The position numbers and the translations under genes were made by a program. The notes beneath the pieces are model-generated. The model had not been told where the DNA came from, ran no database searches, and was given only the letters and a program-made list of their open reading frames with translations. From DASRRB01 sp036732755 (GTDB taxonomy: Bacteria > Planctomycetota > B15-G4 > SIAN01), in NCBI GenBank assembly GCA_036732755.1, contig DAINBU010000008.1, forward strand, positions 1-64,000: 64,000 bases of DNA, given 5' to 3'. This document shows positions 19,236 to 28,615 of the stretch, piece by piece (positions within the stretch are counted from its first letter, which is position 1; the number at the start of each line of letters is the position of its first letter).

Positions 19236-20975
19236 ATGGTCTCCTCCCGGAATCCGACCCTGCGCCGCGTCTCCGCTTCGCTCGCGCTCGTCGCGCTCGC
19301 GCTCCCGGCCGCCGCGCAGAACCCCGTCTCCCGCGCCAGCCTCGACGCCGGCGGCGGCGAGGGGAACGGCGACAGCGGCGTCCTCTCGCGCGGCTCGATC
19401 TCCCAGGACGGCCGTTGGGTCGCGTTCGACAGCCAGGCCACCAACCTCGTCGCGAACGACACCAACGGCATCTCCGACGTCTTCGTGAAGGACCTCCAGA
19501 CCGGCGCGATCGTGCGCATCACGGAGGACAGCTCGGGCCGCGAGGGCAACGCCTCGAGCAGCTCGCCGTCGCTCTCGCAGGACGGCCGCTTCGTCGCGTT
19601 CGAGAGCCTCGCCAGCAACCTGGTCGGCGGCGACACCAACGGCGGCTACGACATCTTCCTGTGCGACCGCGACCCCGACCTCAACGGCGTCTTCGACGAG
19701 GGCAACAGCGTCACGACGCGCGTCTCGATCCGCACCAACGGCACGCAGGGCAACGCCGACAGCGTCACGCCGTCCGTCTCCGGCGACGGCCTGTGGGTCG
19801 CCTTCGCGAGCGCCGCCACCAACCTCGTCACCGGCGACACCAACGGCTTCACCGACGTCTTCGTGCGCGACGTCGCCGGCTCGAAGACGACGCAGGTGAG
19901 CGTCGACGCCAGCCTCACCCCGCTGAGCAACGGCCCCAGCCACGCGCCGTCGATCTCGTCGGACGGCGCGTTCATCGCGTACGCGAGCTACGCCTCGAAC
20001 CTCGTCTCCGGCGACCTGAACGGCTACAGGGACGTCTTCGTCTTCGACCGCGTGAACAAGATCGCGACGCTGGTGAGCGTCGACTCGGCGCTCGTCCAGG
20101 GCGACAACGACAGCTCGAACGCGGCGATCTCGGGCGACGGGAACTTCGTCGCGTTCGCGAGCCAGGCGAGCAACCTCGTCGCGAGCGACACCAACTTCGT
20201 GAGCGACGTCTTCGTGCACGAGATCGCGAGCGGCGTGACGGTCCGCGCGAGCGTGGACACGACTGGCACCGAAGGAAACTTCGACAGCGACGCGCCCTCG
20301 CTCAACTTCGACGGCTCGATCGCCGCGTTCGAGAGCAACTCCGACAACCTCTCCCCCAACGACACCAACGGCATCACCGACGTCTTCGTGCGCGACGTCG
20401 TCCAGGCCGTCACTGACTGCATGACGCTCAACGCCGTCGGCGTCGCGTCGAACGGCTTCGGCAGCTACCGCCCGCGCCTCTCCGGCGACGGGCTCCTCTG
20501 CGCCTTCGCGAGCTCGGCCGACAACCTCGTGGTCGGCGACGGCAACGGCGTTTTCGACCTGTTCGTGCGCGACCGTTCGATCGTGCCGCGCGCCGCGGGC
20601 TGGTCGCAGTACGGCAACGGCTTCCAGGGCACGAGCTTCGTCCCCGACCTGACGCCGAGCGCGAACCCCGTCTTCGGCGCGTCGCTCTCGCTCGACGCGA
20701 GCAACTCCTCGGGCGGCCCGACCTTCGGCCTCCTCTTCGTCGGCGCCAACACGGCGCAGATCCAGACCAACAAGGGCGGGCAGATCCTGGTCGCCTGGAG
20801 CTTCATCGCCGCCATCCCCTTCCCCGGCTCAGGCGGCATCTCGCTCCCCGTTACGATCCCGCTCGACCTCTCGCTCGCCGGCGTCTCCGCCTACCTCCAG
20901 ATGATCGAAGCCGACGTCGGCGCGCAGTTCGGCTTCTCGTTCACGCCGGGCCTCCAGCTCGACTTCGGGATCTGA
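19236..20975 (+). CDS. Secreted PD40/TolB-like beta-propeller protein (paralog 2)
   Basis: A 579-aa tandem paralog of the preceding gene: signal peptide (MVSSRNPTLRRVSASLALVALALPAAAQ split after AAAQ), the same GDTN-containing propeller repeats, and the same C-terminal domain (QYGNGFQGTSFVPDLTPS, SLSLDASNS, PTFGLLFVG, AQFGFSFTPGLQLDFGI). The duplication appears to include upstream DNA, because CTCCGTGCG at about 19202 and the stretch before paralog 1 are similar. GAGG about seven bases before the ATG supports this start; an in-frame ATG at 19221 is possible. A strong stem-loop follows the gene. The second repeat carries an insertion, CDRDPDLNGVFDEGNS, also present in paralog 1. Confidence 0.9.
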   Translation: MVSSRNPTLRRVSASLALVALALPAAAQNPVSRASLDAGGGEGNGDSGVLSRGSISQDGRWVAFDSQATNLVANDTNGISDVFVKDLQTGAIVRITEDSSGREGNASSSSPSLSQDGRFVAFESLASNLVGGDTNGGYDIFLCDRDPDLNGVFDEGNSVTTRVSIRTNGTQGNADSVTPSVSGDGLWVAFASAATNLVTGDTNGFTDVFVRDVAGSKTTQVSVDASLTPLSNGPSHAPSISSDGAFIAYASYASNLVSGDLNGYRDVFVFDRVNKIATLVSVDSALVQGDNDSSNAAISGDGNFVAFASQASNLVASDTNFVSDVFVHEIASGVTVRASVDTTGTEGNFDSDAPSLNFDGSIAAFESNSDNLSPNDTNGITDVFVRDVVQAVTDCMTLNAVGVASNGFGSYRPRLSGDGLLCAFASSADNLVVGDGNGVFDLFVRDRSIVPRAAGWSQYGNGFQGTSFVPDLTPSANPVFGASLSLDASNSSGGPTFGLLFVGANTAQIQTNKGGQILVAWSFIAAIPFPGSGGISLPVTIPLDLSLAGVSAYLQMIEADVGAQFGFSFTPGLQLDFGI

Positions 20976-21018
20976 CGACCGCCGCTCCGGCGGCAAGAAC
21001 CGGACGAACGCGACGAGC

Positions 21019-21052
21019 GGGGCGCGCCGGCGAGTGATCGCCGGCGCGCCCC
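21019..21052 (+). terminator. Stem-loop after propeller paralog 2
   Basis: A perfect 15-bp inverted repeat (GGGGCGCGCCGGCGA, loop GTGA, then its complement) lies 43 bases after the stop codon. It has no T-tract, so it may be a weak intrinsic terminator or an mRNA 3'-end stabiliser in this GC-rich genome. Confidence 0.5.
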
Positions 21053-21084
21053 GTCGTTCCCGCGCGCGTCGGAACATCGTCGAA

Positions 21085-21096
21085 GGGAATCGCCCG
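21085..21096 (+). promoter_or_regulatory. GGGAATCG element upstream of sigma/sensor gene
   Basis: GGGAATCGCCCG ends about 27 bases before the ATG of the sigma/sensor gene. A near-identical GGGAATCGTCCG lies at a similar distance upstream of the paralogous gene at 27056. It could be a promoter part or an autoregulatory element; chance or shared ancestry is also possible. Confidence 0.3.
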
Positions 21097-21122
21097 CGGC
21101 CGGAAGTCCCTCTGCACGAACC

Positions 21123-23942
21123 ATGGACACGCCGTCGACGCCGCCGCTCGAGGAGCTGCTGAGCCACGCCCACTGGGCGCGGGCGCTCGCGCGGCAGCTC
21201 CTGCGCGACGAGGAGCGCGCCGACGACGTCGTGCAGGAGGCGTGGCTCGCGGCCGTCGAACGTCCGCCCCGGCCGGGTCCCGGACTGCGCGTCTGGTTCG
21301 CGCGTCTCATCCGCAACCTCGCGAACAACCTGCGGCGCGCCGAGCAGCGGTGCGCCCGCCACGAGCGCGGCGCCGCCGCGCCCGCACTCGTGCCGCCGGC
21401 GTCTGCGCCGATCGTCGACGAGCTGGCGGCGCAGCAGCTCGTCGCGCAGGCGCTGCTCGCCCTCGACGAGCCCTACCGCGAGACGCTGATCCGCCGCTGG
21501 TACCGCGACGAGAAGCCGGCCGCGATCGCACGCGCGATGCAGGTGCCGGTGAAGACCGTCGACACGCGACTGGCGCGCGGGATCGAGAAGCTGCGCGCGG
21601 AGCTCACGGCGAGACGCGGCGGGGCGAGCCGCGACTGGTGCCTCATGCTCGCGCCGCTCGCGCAGGCGGGAACGGCGACCGGCGTCGTAGCGGCGTGGAC
21701 GGGAGGGGCGCTCACGATGACGGGACTCGCGAAGTTCACGGCCGCGGTCGTCGTCGCGGCGGCGGCGATCGCGACGTGGATCGCCATCGAGCGTTCGAAT
21801 GGCGAGAACGCCGTGCATCGAGTCGCGGCCGCCGACGCGAACGGCAGCAACCCGACGCCGGCGGTCGCGTCGCCGCAGGACGCAGCCGTCGCACCGGACC
21901 GCAAGTCCGAGCCGACGGCGGCCGCCTCTCCCGCACCGTCGCCGAAGGACAACCTGGCGGGCTGGCGCGGCGAATGGAGCCTCCGCGGTCGAATCGTCGA
22001 GAAGGTCTCGCGCGCTCCGATGGCCGGCGTCGCGGTGACGGCGCAGGTCGCCGCGCTGCTCTTCGGCGACCTCGAGACGGTGAAGACCGACGCGAACGGC
22101 GAGTTCACGCTCGACGGTCTCGGCACGGCGATCCGCATGAAGGCGCGCGCGCCCGGCTGCCTGTCGTTCGACGTGCCGATCGGCAAGGACGAGCTCGCCG
22201 CGGCCGGGAGCGCGCCGCCGCGGGTGTTCGAGATGGAGAAGCTCACGTTCGGCGCTCTCGTCTGCACGCTGCGCTCGCGCGACGGTCGCCCGCTTCCCGC
22301 GCGCATCCGCGCCGGTGCGAACGTCGTCTACACCATGGCGTCGATCGGTGCCGGCTACGAGCACGAGCGCTTCGACCGCATGCCGCTGCCGATCGCGAAC
22401 GGGCCGAGCGCCGAGATGGTGATCCCGGCGGTGCGCGAGGGCGACGTGTTCCGGATCGAGCACGCGCCGGCGCGCACGCCGATCCAGTTGCTCGCCCGCC
22501 TCGACCACTCCCAGGTCGGCCGGCTCCGCGTCGAGCCGCTCGCGCCCGATGAGACGCGCGCAGTCGAGATCTCGATCGACGCCGGAATCGTCGTCGATGT
22601 CGACTGCCGCGACGCCGCGACGGACGAGCACGTCTCGATGGAGTGGGCCAAGTCGTACACGCTGCGGCTCGCCTGGAACGGCCCGCGCGCCGTCCAGCAC
22701 TCCGAGCGCTCGCTGCGGCCGAACGAACTCGAGGGCGCCCTGCTCCTCCCGATACCCGGTCGCATCCGGATCACCGGAGCGCTCGACGGCTTCGCGCCGA
22801 TCGACTGGTCGGGCGACGTCATCGACGGTTCCCGCATTGCGATCGCCCTCACGAGATGGCGCCCGTTGTTCGTGAAGGTCGTGACCGCGGACGGCTCGCC
22901 GTGGCGACAGCGCACGCACGGACCTCTCGGCGAGTCGCCGACGACCCACCGATCCGGGATGGGTTTCATGGAATCGGGTCGAGCGCCCGACTGCGTGCTC
23001 GTCCCCGACGGAGCGCCCTTGCCTGCGGAGCTCGACTTCGATGCTCCGCGCGTCGCGAAACTAGGCGGAAAGATCGGTGGCGGCGGCGGCTCGTTCATCC
23101 TCCGCGGCTTCGAGGGATTCGCACCATCGATTCCATTGCGGGTTGGCATCTACGACGACGGCCGCCTGATCGGGTCGGCCGAAGTCCCGGCGATCGCTCC
23201 GCTCGCCGATCCGCCGCCCGCGCCGTCGGGTGTCGCTAGCGTCCCGGACGCGCCGCCGAAACCTTGGGCCGATCGATACGGTCCGACGCAAGCCGTCACC
23301 GTCACGGTCGACCCGCCCCCGCCGTCCGACGGCACCCTGCGCTTCCGTGCGATCACGTCCGAGGACGGCAAGCCGGCCGCCCACTACGAGGTCGAACTCG
23401 AGCCGCTCGTCTTCGGAGAGTTCGACGCCGGTTGGGGCTCGTCAAGCTTCAAGGTCGACGATGCGAAGGACGGGCTCTTCGCGGCGACCGCGATTCCCGC
23501 CGGAGATTGGCGCATGCGCATCCGGCGCGGCCCGGTCGGCATCGACGGCTGGATCGGTGTGGTCTCGATCGACGCCTTGCGCGAGACCGACCTTGGCACG
23601 CTCACGCTGCAGTGCCCGGGAACACTCGACGTCCACGTGGTCGACGAAGCGGGCACCCCCGCAGCTGATGCCGAGATCCACATCACGAACGGCAAGAGCG
23701 CGACGCGACTCGAATTCTCGGTCGTCCAGGGACAAGTACACCAGATGTCGGCCCGCAGCGACGCGCGCGGCGAGGTCCGACTCGAACTCGTCTCCGGGAA
23801 GGTCCGAGTCGAAGTGACCAGCGCCGGCTACGCCCCGGCGTTCGCCGACGTCGAGGTCCCGCCGAACGGGAAGGCGACGTGCACGATCACGCTCAAGTCC
23901 CTCGATCCAGCCGAGCCGCCGGCCGAGCCGTCGAAGCGCTGA
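21123..23942 (+). CDS. ECF sigma factor fused to membrane helix and extracytoplasmic carboxypeptidase-regulatory-like domains
   Basis: A 939-aa chimera. Residues of about 13-75 are sigma region 2 (ALARQLLRDEERADDVVQEA), and about 110-162 are region 4 with its helix-turn-helix (EPYRETLIRRWYRDEKPAAI, then ARAMQVPVKTVDTRLARGIE). One transmembrane helix follows at about 203-222. The remaining ~715 residues are strand-rich and contain CarboxypepD_reg/transthyretin-like units, for example RGRIVEKVSRAPMAGVAVTA with KTDANGEFTLDGL. The promoter-recognition domain would face the cytoplasm and the sensor the outside, so the protein is its own membrane tether in place of a separate anti-sigma factor. It converges on a close paralog 15 bases away. 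The target genes are unknown. Confidence 0.88.
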   Translation: MDTPSTPPLEELLSHAHWARALARQLLRDEERADDVVQEAWLAAVERPPRPGPGLRVWFARLIRNLANNLRRAEQRCARHERGAAAPALVPPASAPIVDELAAQQLVAQALLALDEPYRETLIRRWYRDEKPAAIARAMQVPVKTVDTRLARGIEKLRAELTARRGGASRDWCLMLAPLAQAGTATGVVAAWTGGALTMTGLAKFTAAVVVAAAAIATWIAIERSNGENAVHRVAAADANGSNPTPAVASPQDAAVAPDRKSEPTAAASPAPSPKDNLAGWRGEWSLRGRIVEKVSRAPMAGVAVTAQVAALLFGDLETVKTDANGEFTLDGLGTAIRMKARAPGCLSFDVPIGKDELAAAGSAPPRVFEMEKLTFGALVCTLRSRDGRPLPARIRAGANVVYTMASIGAGYEHERFDRMPLPIANGPSAEMVIPAVREGDVFRIEHAPARTPIQLLARLDHSQVGRLRVEPLAPDETRAVEISIDAGIVVDVDCRDAATDEHVSMEWAKSYTLRLAWNGPRAVQHSERSLRPNELEGALLLPIPGRIRITGALDGFAPIDWSGDVIDGSRIAIALTRWRPLFVKVVTADGSPWRQRTHGPLGESPTTHRSGMGFMESGRAPDCVLVPDGAPLPAELDFDAPRVAKLGGKIGGGGGSFILRGFEGFAPSIPLRVGIYDDGRLIGSAEVPAIAPLADPPPAPSGVASVPDAPPKPWADRYGPTQAVTVTVDPPPPSDGTLRFRAITSEDGKPAAHYEVELEPLVFGEFDAGWGSSSFKVDDAKDGLFAATAIPAGDWRMRIRRGPVGIDGWIGVVSIDALRETDLGTLTLQCPGTLDVHVVDEAGTPAADAEIHITNGKSATRLEFSVVQGQVHQMSARSDARGEVRLELVSGKVRVEVTSAGYAPAFADVEVPPNGKATCTITLKSLDPAEPPAEPSKR

Positions 23943-23957
23943 CGGACCGCGCGCCGT

Positions 23958-26900
23958 TCACCGCTCGATCACGACCTCGCTCGTTGTGTTCGCAGTCACG
24001 TCGAACGCGACGCCGGTCGGCTCGCGACGCAGCTCGCCGCCGAGCTCGCCGTGCCAGATCAGGACCGCCTCGTAGCGACCGGGCAGGACGGCGGTGAAGG
24101 CGACGCCGTCGGTCGGGCGCTGCGGCGAGAAGAGGATCGGGTTCGCCACGACGGCGGCGCCGCGCGCGTCGAGCGGCGCGAGCTCGATGGCGCCGAGCAG
24201 CTCGCCGTGTGCGGCGCGCTCGGTGAGCGGCAGGACGTAGCGCACGTCGACGGCGCCGTGGGCCGGGACGACGACGCGGACGCGCAGCTGCGGCGGCGCG
24301 ACGTCGGCGAAGTAGTCGCGGCCGCCGACGCGGACGCGCACGCGGACCGGCGTCGCGGGCAGCGCTTGGAGCTCGTAGGAGTCGTCCTCGCGGCGCGCCG
24401 ACTCGAAGCGCGAAGGCTCCGGCGAGCCGAGCGCCGCGATCGCGGCCGCGTCGACGAGGTCGGGGTCGACGCGCTCCCCCGCCGGGTCGACGACGTCGAC
24501 GGCGAGGGGCCAGCAGCGCTCCAGCCGGAACTCGAGGAGGCCCGCGCCGCCGAGCCGCACCGGCGAGCGGTGCAACGGCACGAAGCCGGTCGCGTCGATC
24601 GCGACGGCGACCTCCTCCTCGAAGTACTCGTCGAAGCGGACGCGGCCGTCGCCGTCGGTCGTGGTGCCGGTGCCGCCGTGCCGCCCGTCCTCGCGAATCA
24701 ACTGGACGGACACGCTGGCATTCTCGATCGGCTTGCCGTCGGGATCGACGACGCGCGCGGCGAGCGTGCGCACCCGGTCTCCGAGCGGGAGCGCGATCTG
24801 CCGCGTCTCGCCCGGCGCGAGCTCGACCTCGCGCTCCACGATCGTCGAGCCTGTCGCGCCGACGGCGCGCACGCGCAGCGGCGTCCCGGCGCGAACGCCG
24901 TAGAGCGTGACGCCGCCGCCCGAGCTCGACGATGCGATCGTCCAGCCCGGCTCGCTGTCGGCGTCGACTTCGCAGCTCGTGCCTCCGCACCGCTCGGCGA
25001 GCTCCCGATCGCCGAGGCGCGGGTCGAACAGCGGCCCGCGCGCGGCGACCTCGATCGAGGCGTCGGGCTGCGCGACCGAGTCGACCCCCGCCTGCGCGAC
25101 CGGCCGCACGAGGATGACGTCGAGCCGCGTCGCGCGCTCGAGCACGACCTCGACCGGCGTCGCGCTCGCCGTCGCGGGCAGCTCGACCTCGACGGGCATC
25201 CGGCCCGCGGCGGCGAAGCGCGCGCGCGTGAAGGGCTGCGCCACGTCGAACTCGAACTCGTGCCCGCTCCAGTCGAAGACGCTTCGGGCGCCGCCGGCGC
25301 CGAGCAGGAGCGCGCTGCCGTTCACGACCGCGGGCTCGCCGGATTCGCCGGGCGCGACGATGCGCCAGCGGATCGACCGCTCCGCCGCGAGCACCACGTC
25401 GCCCAAGTCGCGCGTGCCGGTGAACGGTCCGGGGACGTGCAGGAACGCCACGCCGGCCCCGTCCGCGGCGTGGAGCTGGAGGTCGACCGCGTCCGCGCCG
25501 GCGAACGGCAGGTGCACGCGGAAGCGGCCCGCCTCGCCGTGGAGCGCAGGTTGCGAATCCGAAACCGCGCCGCCGCGCTCGAACGTCGCGCGGATCTCCT
25601 TCCAGCCCCTCGGCGCGCCGCGGCGGTCGACGAGGCGCCCGACGAGCGCGGGCGCCGAGTAGATCTCGAGCCGCATCCCTTCGATCGGCGCCGCGACCCA
25701 CACCGAGTCGAGCTTGTGGAAGGCGCCCTCGGAGGTCCGCCGGATCGGCTGCGTCGAGAAGCGCTGGTCGACGCAGAGCCAGCCGCTGCCGGCGGGGTCG
25801 AGGCCGGCGATGCGGAAGTTGCCGTCGTCGTCGCACGTCACCTCGACGTCGGTCGGCGTCCACGTCCCGCGGACCGGCTTCGCGATGTCACGGAATCCGG
25901 GGAGCGCCTGCCTCGCCCGAAACGTCAACACGATGCCGCATCCCGGCGACCGTCCGTCGCACTCGACCCTTCCGGCGAGGACCGCCGCGCGCGGCAGCCG
26001 GATCTCGAGCTCGGACGCGTGCGCGGGGACGTCGAAGCAGGCCGGCGCCGAGGCGTGCGAACGTTGGACGTGCGGGATGACGAGGAGCCGCGCCGCCGAA
26101 CTCGGACTCTGGAAGTGGAACTTGCCTTCGAAGGCGTACGCCTCGTCGAGCACCGTGCCGCCGTCGAAGAGCCTCGCAGTACCGCCGTCGACGGCGCGGC
26201 CTTCGTCGTCGAACACGTGGACCACGAGCAGCGCAGTCGCGGCCGTGGCCGCCGCTCCGGCGCGCGCCGCGTCGTCCTCCGCGCGGGTCGCCTCGCCGGC
26301 GGTCGCGATCCCCTGCGCCCCCGCCGGTGCCGGGTGCGCGGCCGTCTCGCCGCGCCCCTTCACGTCGCGCCGGACCTCGTCCCCGCCGCGGCTCGTCCCC
26401 CACCACGCCAGCGCCGAGACGGCGATCCCCGCCGCCGCGAACTTCATGAACGCGCCCACCGTCACCCCTCCGCCGGCGAGGCTGCCGAGGACGACCCACG
26501 GCCCCGGCGCGCTCGCGGCCAGCGGCAGCAGCGCGAGCATCCCGTCGCGCGCGACGCCGCCGCGCAGCCGCGTGAGCTCCGCGCGCAGCCGCTCGAGCCC
26601 GCGCGCGAGGCGCGTGTCGGCGGTCTTGACGGGAATCCCCATCGCGCGCGCGATCGCCGCCGGCTTCTCGTCGCGGTACCAGCGGCGTACCAGCGTCTCG
26701 CGGTAGGGCTCTTCGATCCGCAGCATCGCTTCGACCACGAGCCGCTGCGCCTCGAGCTCGGCCACGTGATCGGCGGTCGCCGGCTGCGCCTCGGGGAGCG
26801 CGGCCGCGCGCTCGCGCGCGTCGCGCCGCGCCCCTTCGCGCTGCTGCTTCGCCGCGACGTGGCGCAGCACTCCGCCGAACCAGCCGCGCGCTGACGTCCG

Positions 26901-27056
26901 GATCGCGTCGCGCCGCCGCTTCAGCGCCGCGAGCCACGCCTGCTGCAACAGATCGTCGCAGCGCGCCTCGCCGGCAACGAGCCGCCGCGCGAGGCCACGC
27001 GCCCACGCCGCCTGCGCGAGCAGGTCCTCGGTGAGCCCCGATGCCGTGTCGTCCAT
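23958..27056 (-). CDS. ECF sigma factor fused to membrane helix and extracytoplasmic regulatory-like domains (paralog)
   Basis: A ~1032-aa protein with the same plan as the convergent gene: sigma region 2 near residues 15-75 (WARGLARRLVAGEARCDDLL), region 4 near 115-165 (EPYRETLVRRWYRDEKPAAI, nearly identical to the neighbour), a membrane helix near 200-222, and ~800 extracytoplasmic residues with repeated prealbumin-like units such as VVDPDGKPIENASVSVQLI and TDGDGRVRFDEYF. The sigma parts are far closer to each other than the sensor parts, as expected if duplicated regulators took on different ligands. The ATG at 27056 is preferred; a GTG nine bases upstream lies too close to its GTGAGG site. 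Signal release might need proteolysis, which is inference. Confidence 0.88.
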   Translation of the reverse strand: MDDTASGLTEDLLAQAAWARGLARRLVAGEARCDDLLQQAWLAALKRRRDAIRTSARGWFGGVLRHVAAKQQREGARRDARERAAALPEAQPATADHVAELEAQRLVVEAMLRIEEPYRETLVRRWYRDEKPAAIARAMGIPVKTADTRLARGLERLRAELTRLRGGVARDGMLALLPLAASAPGPWVVLGSLAGGGVTVGAFMKFAAAGIAVSALAWWGTSRGGDEVRRDVKGRGETAAHPAPAGAQGIATAGEATRAEDDAARAGAAATAATALLVVHVFDDEGRAVDGGTARLFDGGTVLDEAYAFEGKFHFQSPSSAARLLVIPHVQRSHASAPACFDVPAHASELEIRLPRAAVLAGRVECDGRSPGCGIVLTFRARQALPGFRDIAKPVRGTWTPTDVEVTCDDDGNFRIAGLDPAGSGWLCVDQRFSTQPIRRTSEGAFHKLDSVWVAAPIEGMRLEIYSAPALVGRLVDRRGAPRGWKEIRATFERGGAVSDSQPALHGEAGRFRVHLPFAGADAVDLQLHAADGAGVAFLHVPGPFTGTRDLGDVVLAAERSIRWRIVAPGESGEPAVVNGSALLLGAGGARSVFDWSGHEFEFDVAQPFTRARFAAAGRMPVEVELPATASATPVEVVLERATRLDVILVRPVAQAGVDSVAQPDASIEVAARGPLFDPRLGDRELAERCGGTSCEVDADSEPGWTIASSSSGGGVTLYGVRAGTPLRVRAVGATGSTIVEREVELAPGETRQIALPLGDRVRTLAARVVDPDGKPIENASVSVQLIREDGRHGGTGTTTDGDGRVRFDEYFEEEVAVAIDATGFVPLHRSPVRLGGAGLLEFRLERCWPLAVDVVDPAGERVDPDLVDAAAIAALGSPEPSRFESARREDDSYELQALPATPVRVRVRVGGRDYFADVAPPQLRVRVVVPAHGAVDVRYVLPLTERAAHGELLGAIELAPLDARGAAVVANPILFSPQRPTDGVAFTAVLPGRYEAVLIWHGELGGELRREPTGVAFDVTANTTSEVVIER

Positions 27057-27088
27057 CCTCGCCACGCCTCACCGTCCCCGCGGACGGA

Positions 27089-27100
27089 CGATTCCCCTCA
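27089..27100 (-). promoter_or_regulatory. GGGAATCG element upstream of second sigma/sensor gene
   Basis: On the minus strand GGGAATCGTCCG lies about 32 bases before the ATG at 27056. It matches the element before the paralogous gene at 21123 in sequence and distance. The third sigma/sensor gene at 60326 does not carry it. Confidence 0.3.
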
Positions 27101-27150
27101 CGCCGCGGGCGGCGGCCATTCTCCGGACGCGCGAGGAGCGACGCGCCCCC

Positions 27151-28251
27151 TCAGCTCCCCGCGCTCAGCGCCGGGTAGTCGGAGTACCCCTTCGGACCCG
27201 GGGTGTAGAAGGTCGCGAAATCGGCGGCGTTGAGCGGCGCGCCGCGGCGCACGCGCTCGGGGAAGTCGGGGTTGGCGAGGAAGGGGACGCCGAAGGCGAC
27301 CAAGTCGACCTCGCCCGATTCGATCGCTTGGTCGGCGGACTGCGCGTCGTAGCCGCCGTTCGCGATGAAGGCGCCGCGGAACGCCTTGCGTAGGAACGGC
27401 GAGATCCGCTCGGGGTGCTCGACGAACATGAAGCTGCCGGGCAGCGCCTCGACGACGTGCAGGTAGGCGATCTTGCGGCGCTGCATCGCCTCGGCGACGG
27501 CGACGAAGAGCTCGCGCGGCGCGCCGTCCTTCATGTCGTTGTAGCTGCCGACCGGCGAGACGCGGACGCCGACGCGGTCGGCCGACCAGGCGGTGACCAT
27601 CGCGCCGACGACCTCGTCCATGAAACGGACGCGCGTCTCGATCGAGCCGCCGTACTCGTCGGTGCGCAGGTTCGAGCAGTCGCGCAGGAACTGGTCGGGC
27701 AGGTAGCCGTTGGCGCCGTGGAGCTCGACGCCGTCGAAACCGGCGGCCTTCGCGCGCTTCGTCGCGGCGCCGTACTCGCCGACGATCGTCTGGATCTCCG
27801 GGACCGTGAGCGCGCGCGGTGTGACGTAGTCCTTCTTGCCGAGCGGCGTGCGCGACGTCCCTTTTGCCGCGATCGCCGACGGCCCGACCGGATCCTTCCC
27901 ACCCTGGAAGTCGGGGTGCGAGACGCGGCCGGTGTGCCAGAGCTGGAGCAGGATGCGGCCGCCGTTGGCGTGCACCGCGTCGGTCACGCGCTTCCAGCCC
28001 GCCACGTGCGCATCGGTGTAGATGCCGGGCGCGCCGAGCCAGCCGTTGCCCGCCGGCGCGATCGACGTCGCCTCGGTCACGATCAGGCCCGCGCCGCAGC
28101 GCTGCCGGTAGTACTCGGCCATCACGTCGACCGGCGTGCCGTCGGGCTGCGCGCGGCCGCGCGTCATGGGCGACATCACGAAACGGTTCGGGAGCGTCAG
28201 TGCGCCGAGCTTGAAGCCGGAGCGGAACAGCGGAGCGGTCGAGACGTCCAC
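27151..28251 (-). CDS. Old Yellow Enzyme family alkene reductase (NemA-like)
   Basis: A 366-aa FMN-dependent, NADPH-using ene-reductase that reduces activated C=C bonds, and in related enzymes nitro groups. It is a single TIM barrel of standard length with the family landmarks: LPNRFVMSPMTRGRA (FMN contact), LLQLWHTGRVSHP, the substrate-anchoring pair in FDGVELHGANGYLPDQFL (HxxN), DEYGGSIETRVRF, and a late FVVFANGGY-like FMN-phosphate site (FIANGGYD). The start is a GTG. It is not obviously co-transcribed with the DUF1294 gene, which lies just downstream of another operon. The physiological substrate is unknown; detoxification of electrophiles is usual. Confidence 0.95.
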   Translation of the reverse strand: MDVSTAPLFRSGFKLGALTLPNRFVMSPMTRGRAQPDGTPVDVMAEYYRQRCGAGLIVTEATSIAPAGNGWLGAPGIYTDAHVAGWKRVTDAVHANGGRILLQLWHTGRVSHPDFQGGKDPVGPSAIAAKGTSRTPLGKKDYVTPRALTVPEIQTIVGEYGAATKRAKAAGFDGVELHGANGYLPDQFLRDCSNLRTDEYGGSIETRVRFMDEVVGAMVTAWSADRVGVRVSPVGSYNDMKDGAPRELFVAVAEAMQRRKIAYLHVVEALPGSFMFVEHPERISPFLRKAFRGAFIANGGYDAQSADQAIESGEVDLVAFGVPFLANPDFPERVRRGAPLNAADFATFYTPGPKGYSDYPALSAGS

Positions 28252-28305
28252 GGGCGCGGTACTCCTTCCAAAGAAATCGAGCGGCGCACGTTAGCCGACG
28301 TTTCG

Positions 28306-28581
28306 TCACCCCGCCCGCAGCCCGAACCACCACCAGCCGGCCCCGTGCAGCGCGATGATCGCCCACGTGACGACCAAGAAGGAAAACTTGCGCGTCTTGT
28401 GGCGGAAGAGCTTCATCGCGAGCAGCGCGCCCGGCCAGCCGCCGACGAGCTCGATCCAGTGGAGCGTGCTCTCGCTCACGCGCCACGCGCCGCGCTCCGA
28501 GCGCCGCTTGTCGATCCAGTACGTGAAGAACGAGACGAGGCTCGCGACGGCGTAGACGAGGAGGACGGCCTTCCAGGGCAT
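28306..28581 (-). CDS. DUF1294 small membrane protein
   Basis: A 91-aa integral membrane protein. The signature is YWIDKRRSERGAWRVSESTL followed by GGWPGALLAMKLFRHKTRKFSF, the hallmark of DUF1294. It has two or three helices (about residues 4-20, 45-56 and 68-87). Family members are often stand-alone or fused to a cold-shock domain; no fusion is present here. It is 34 bases downstream of the dipeptidyl peptidase gene on the same strand. Function is unknown in the whole family. Confidence 0.9.
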   Translation of the reverse strand: MPWKAVLLVYAVASLVSFFTYWIDKRRSERGAWRVSESTLHWIELVGGWPGALLAMKLFRHKTRKFSFLVVTWAIIALHGAGWWWFGLRAG

Positions 28582-28615
28582 CGCGCTTCCCGGGGGACCC
28601 GCCGCGCGCGGCGGC

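Noticed and set aside
17401..20975. Repeated blocks suggesting a DNA repeat array or CRISPR
   Set aside because: The repeats are ~62-codon protein repeats of beta-propeller genes, with no conserved spacer structure.
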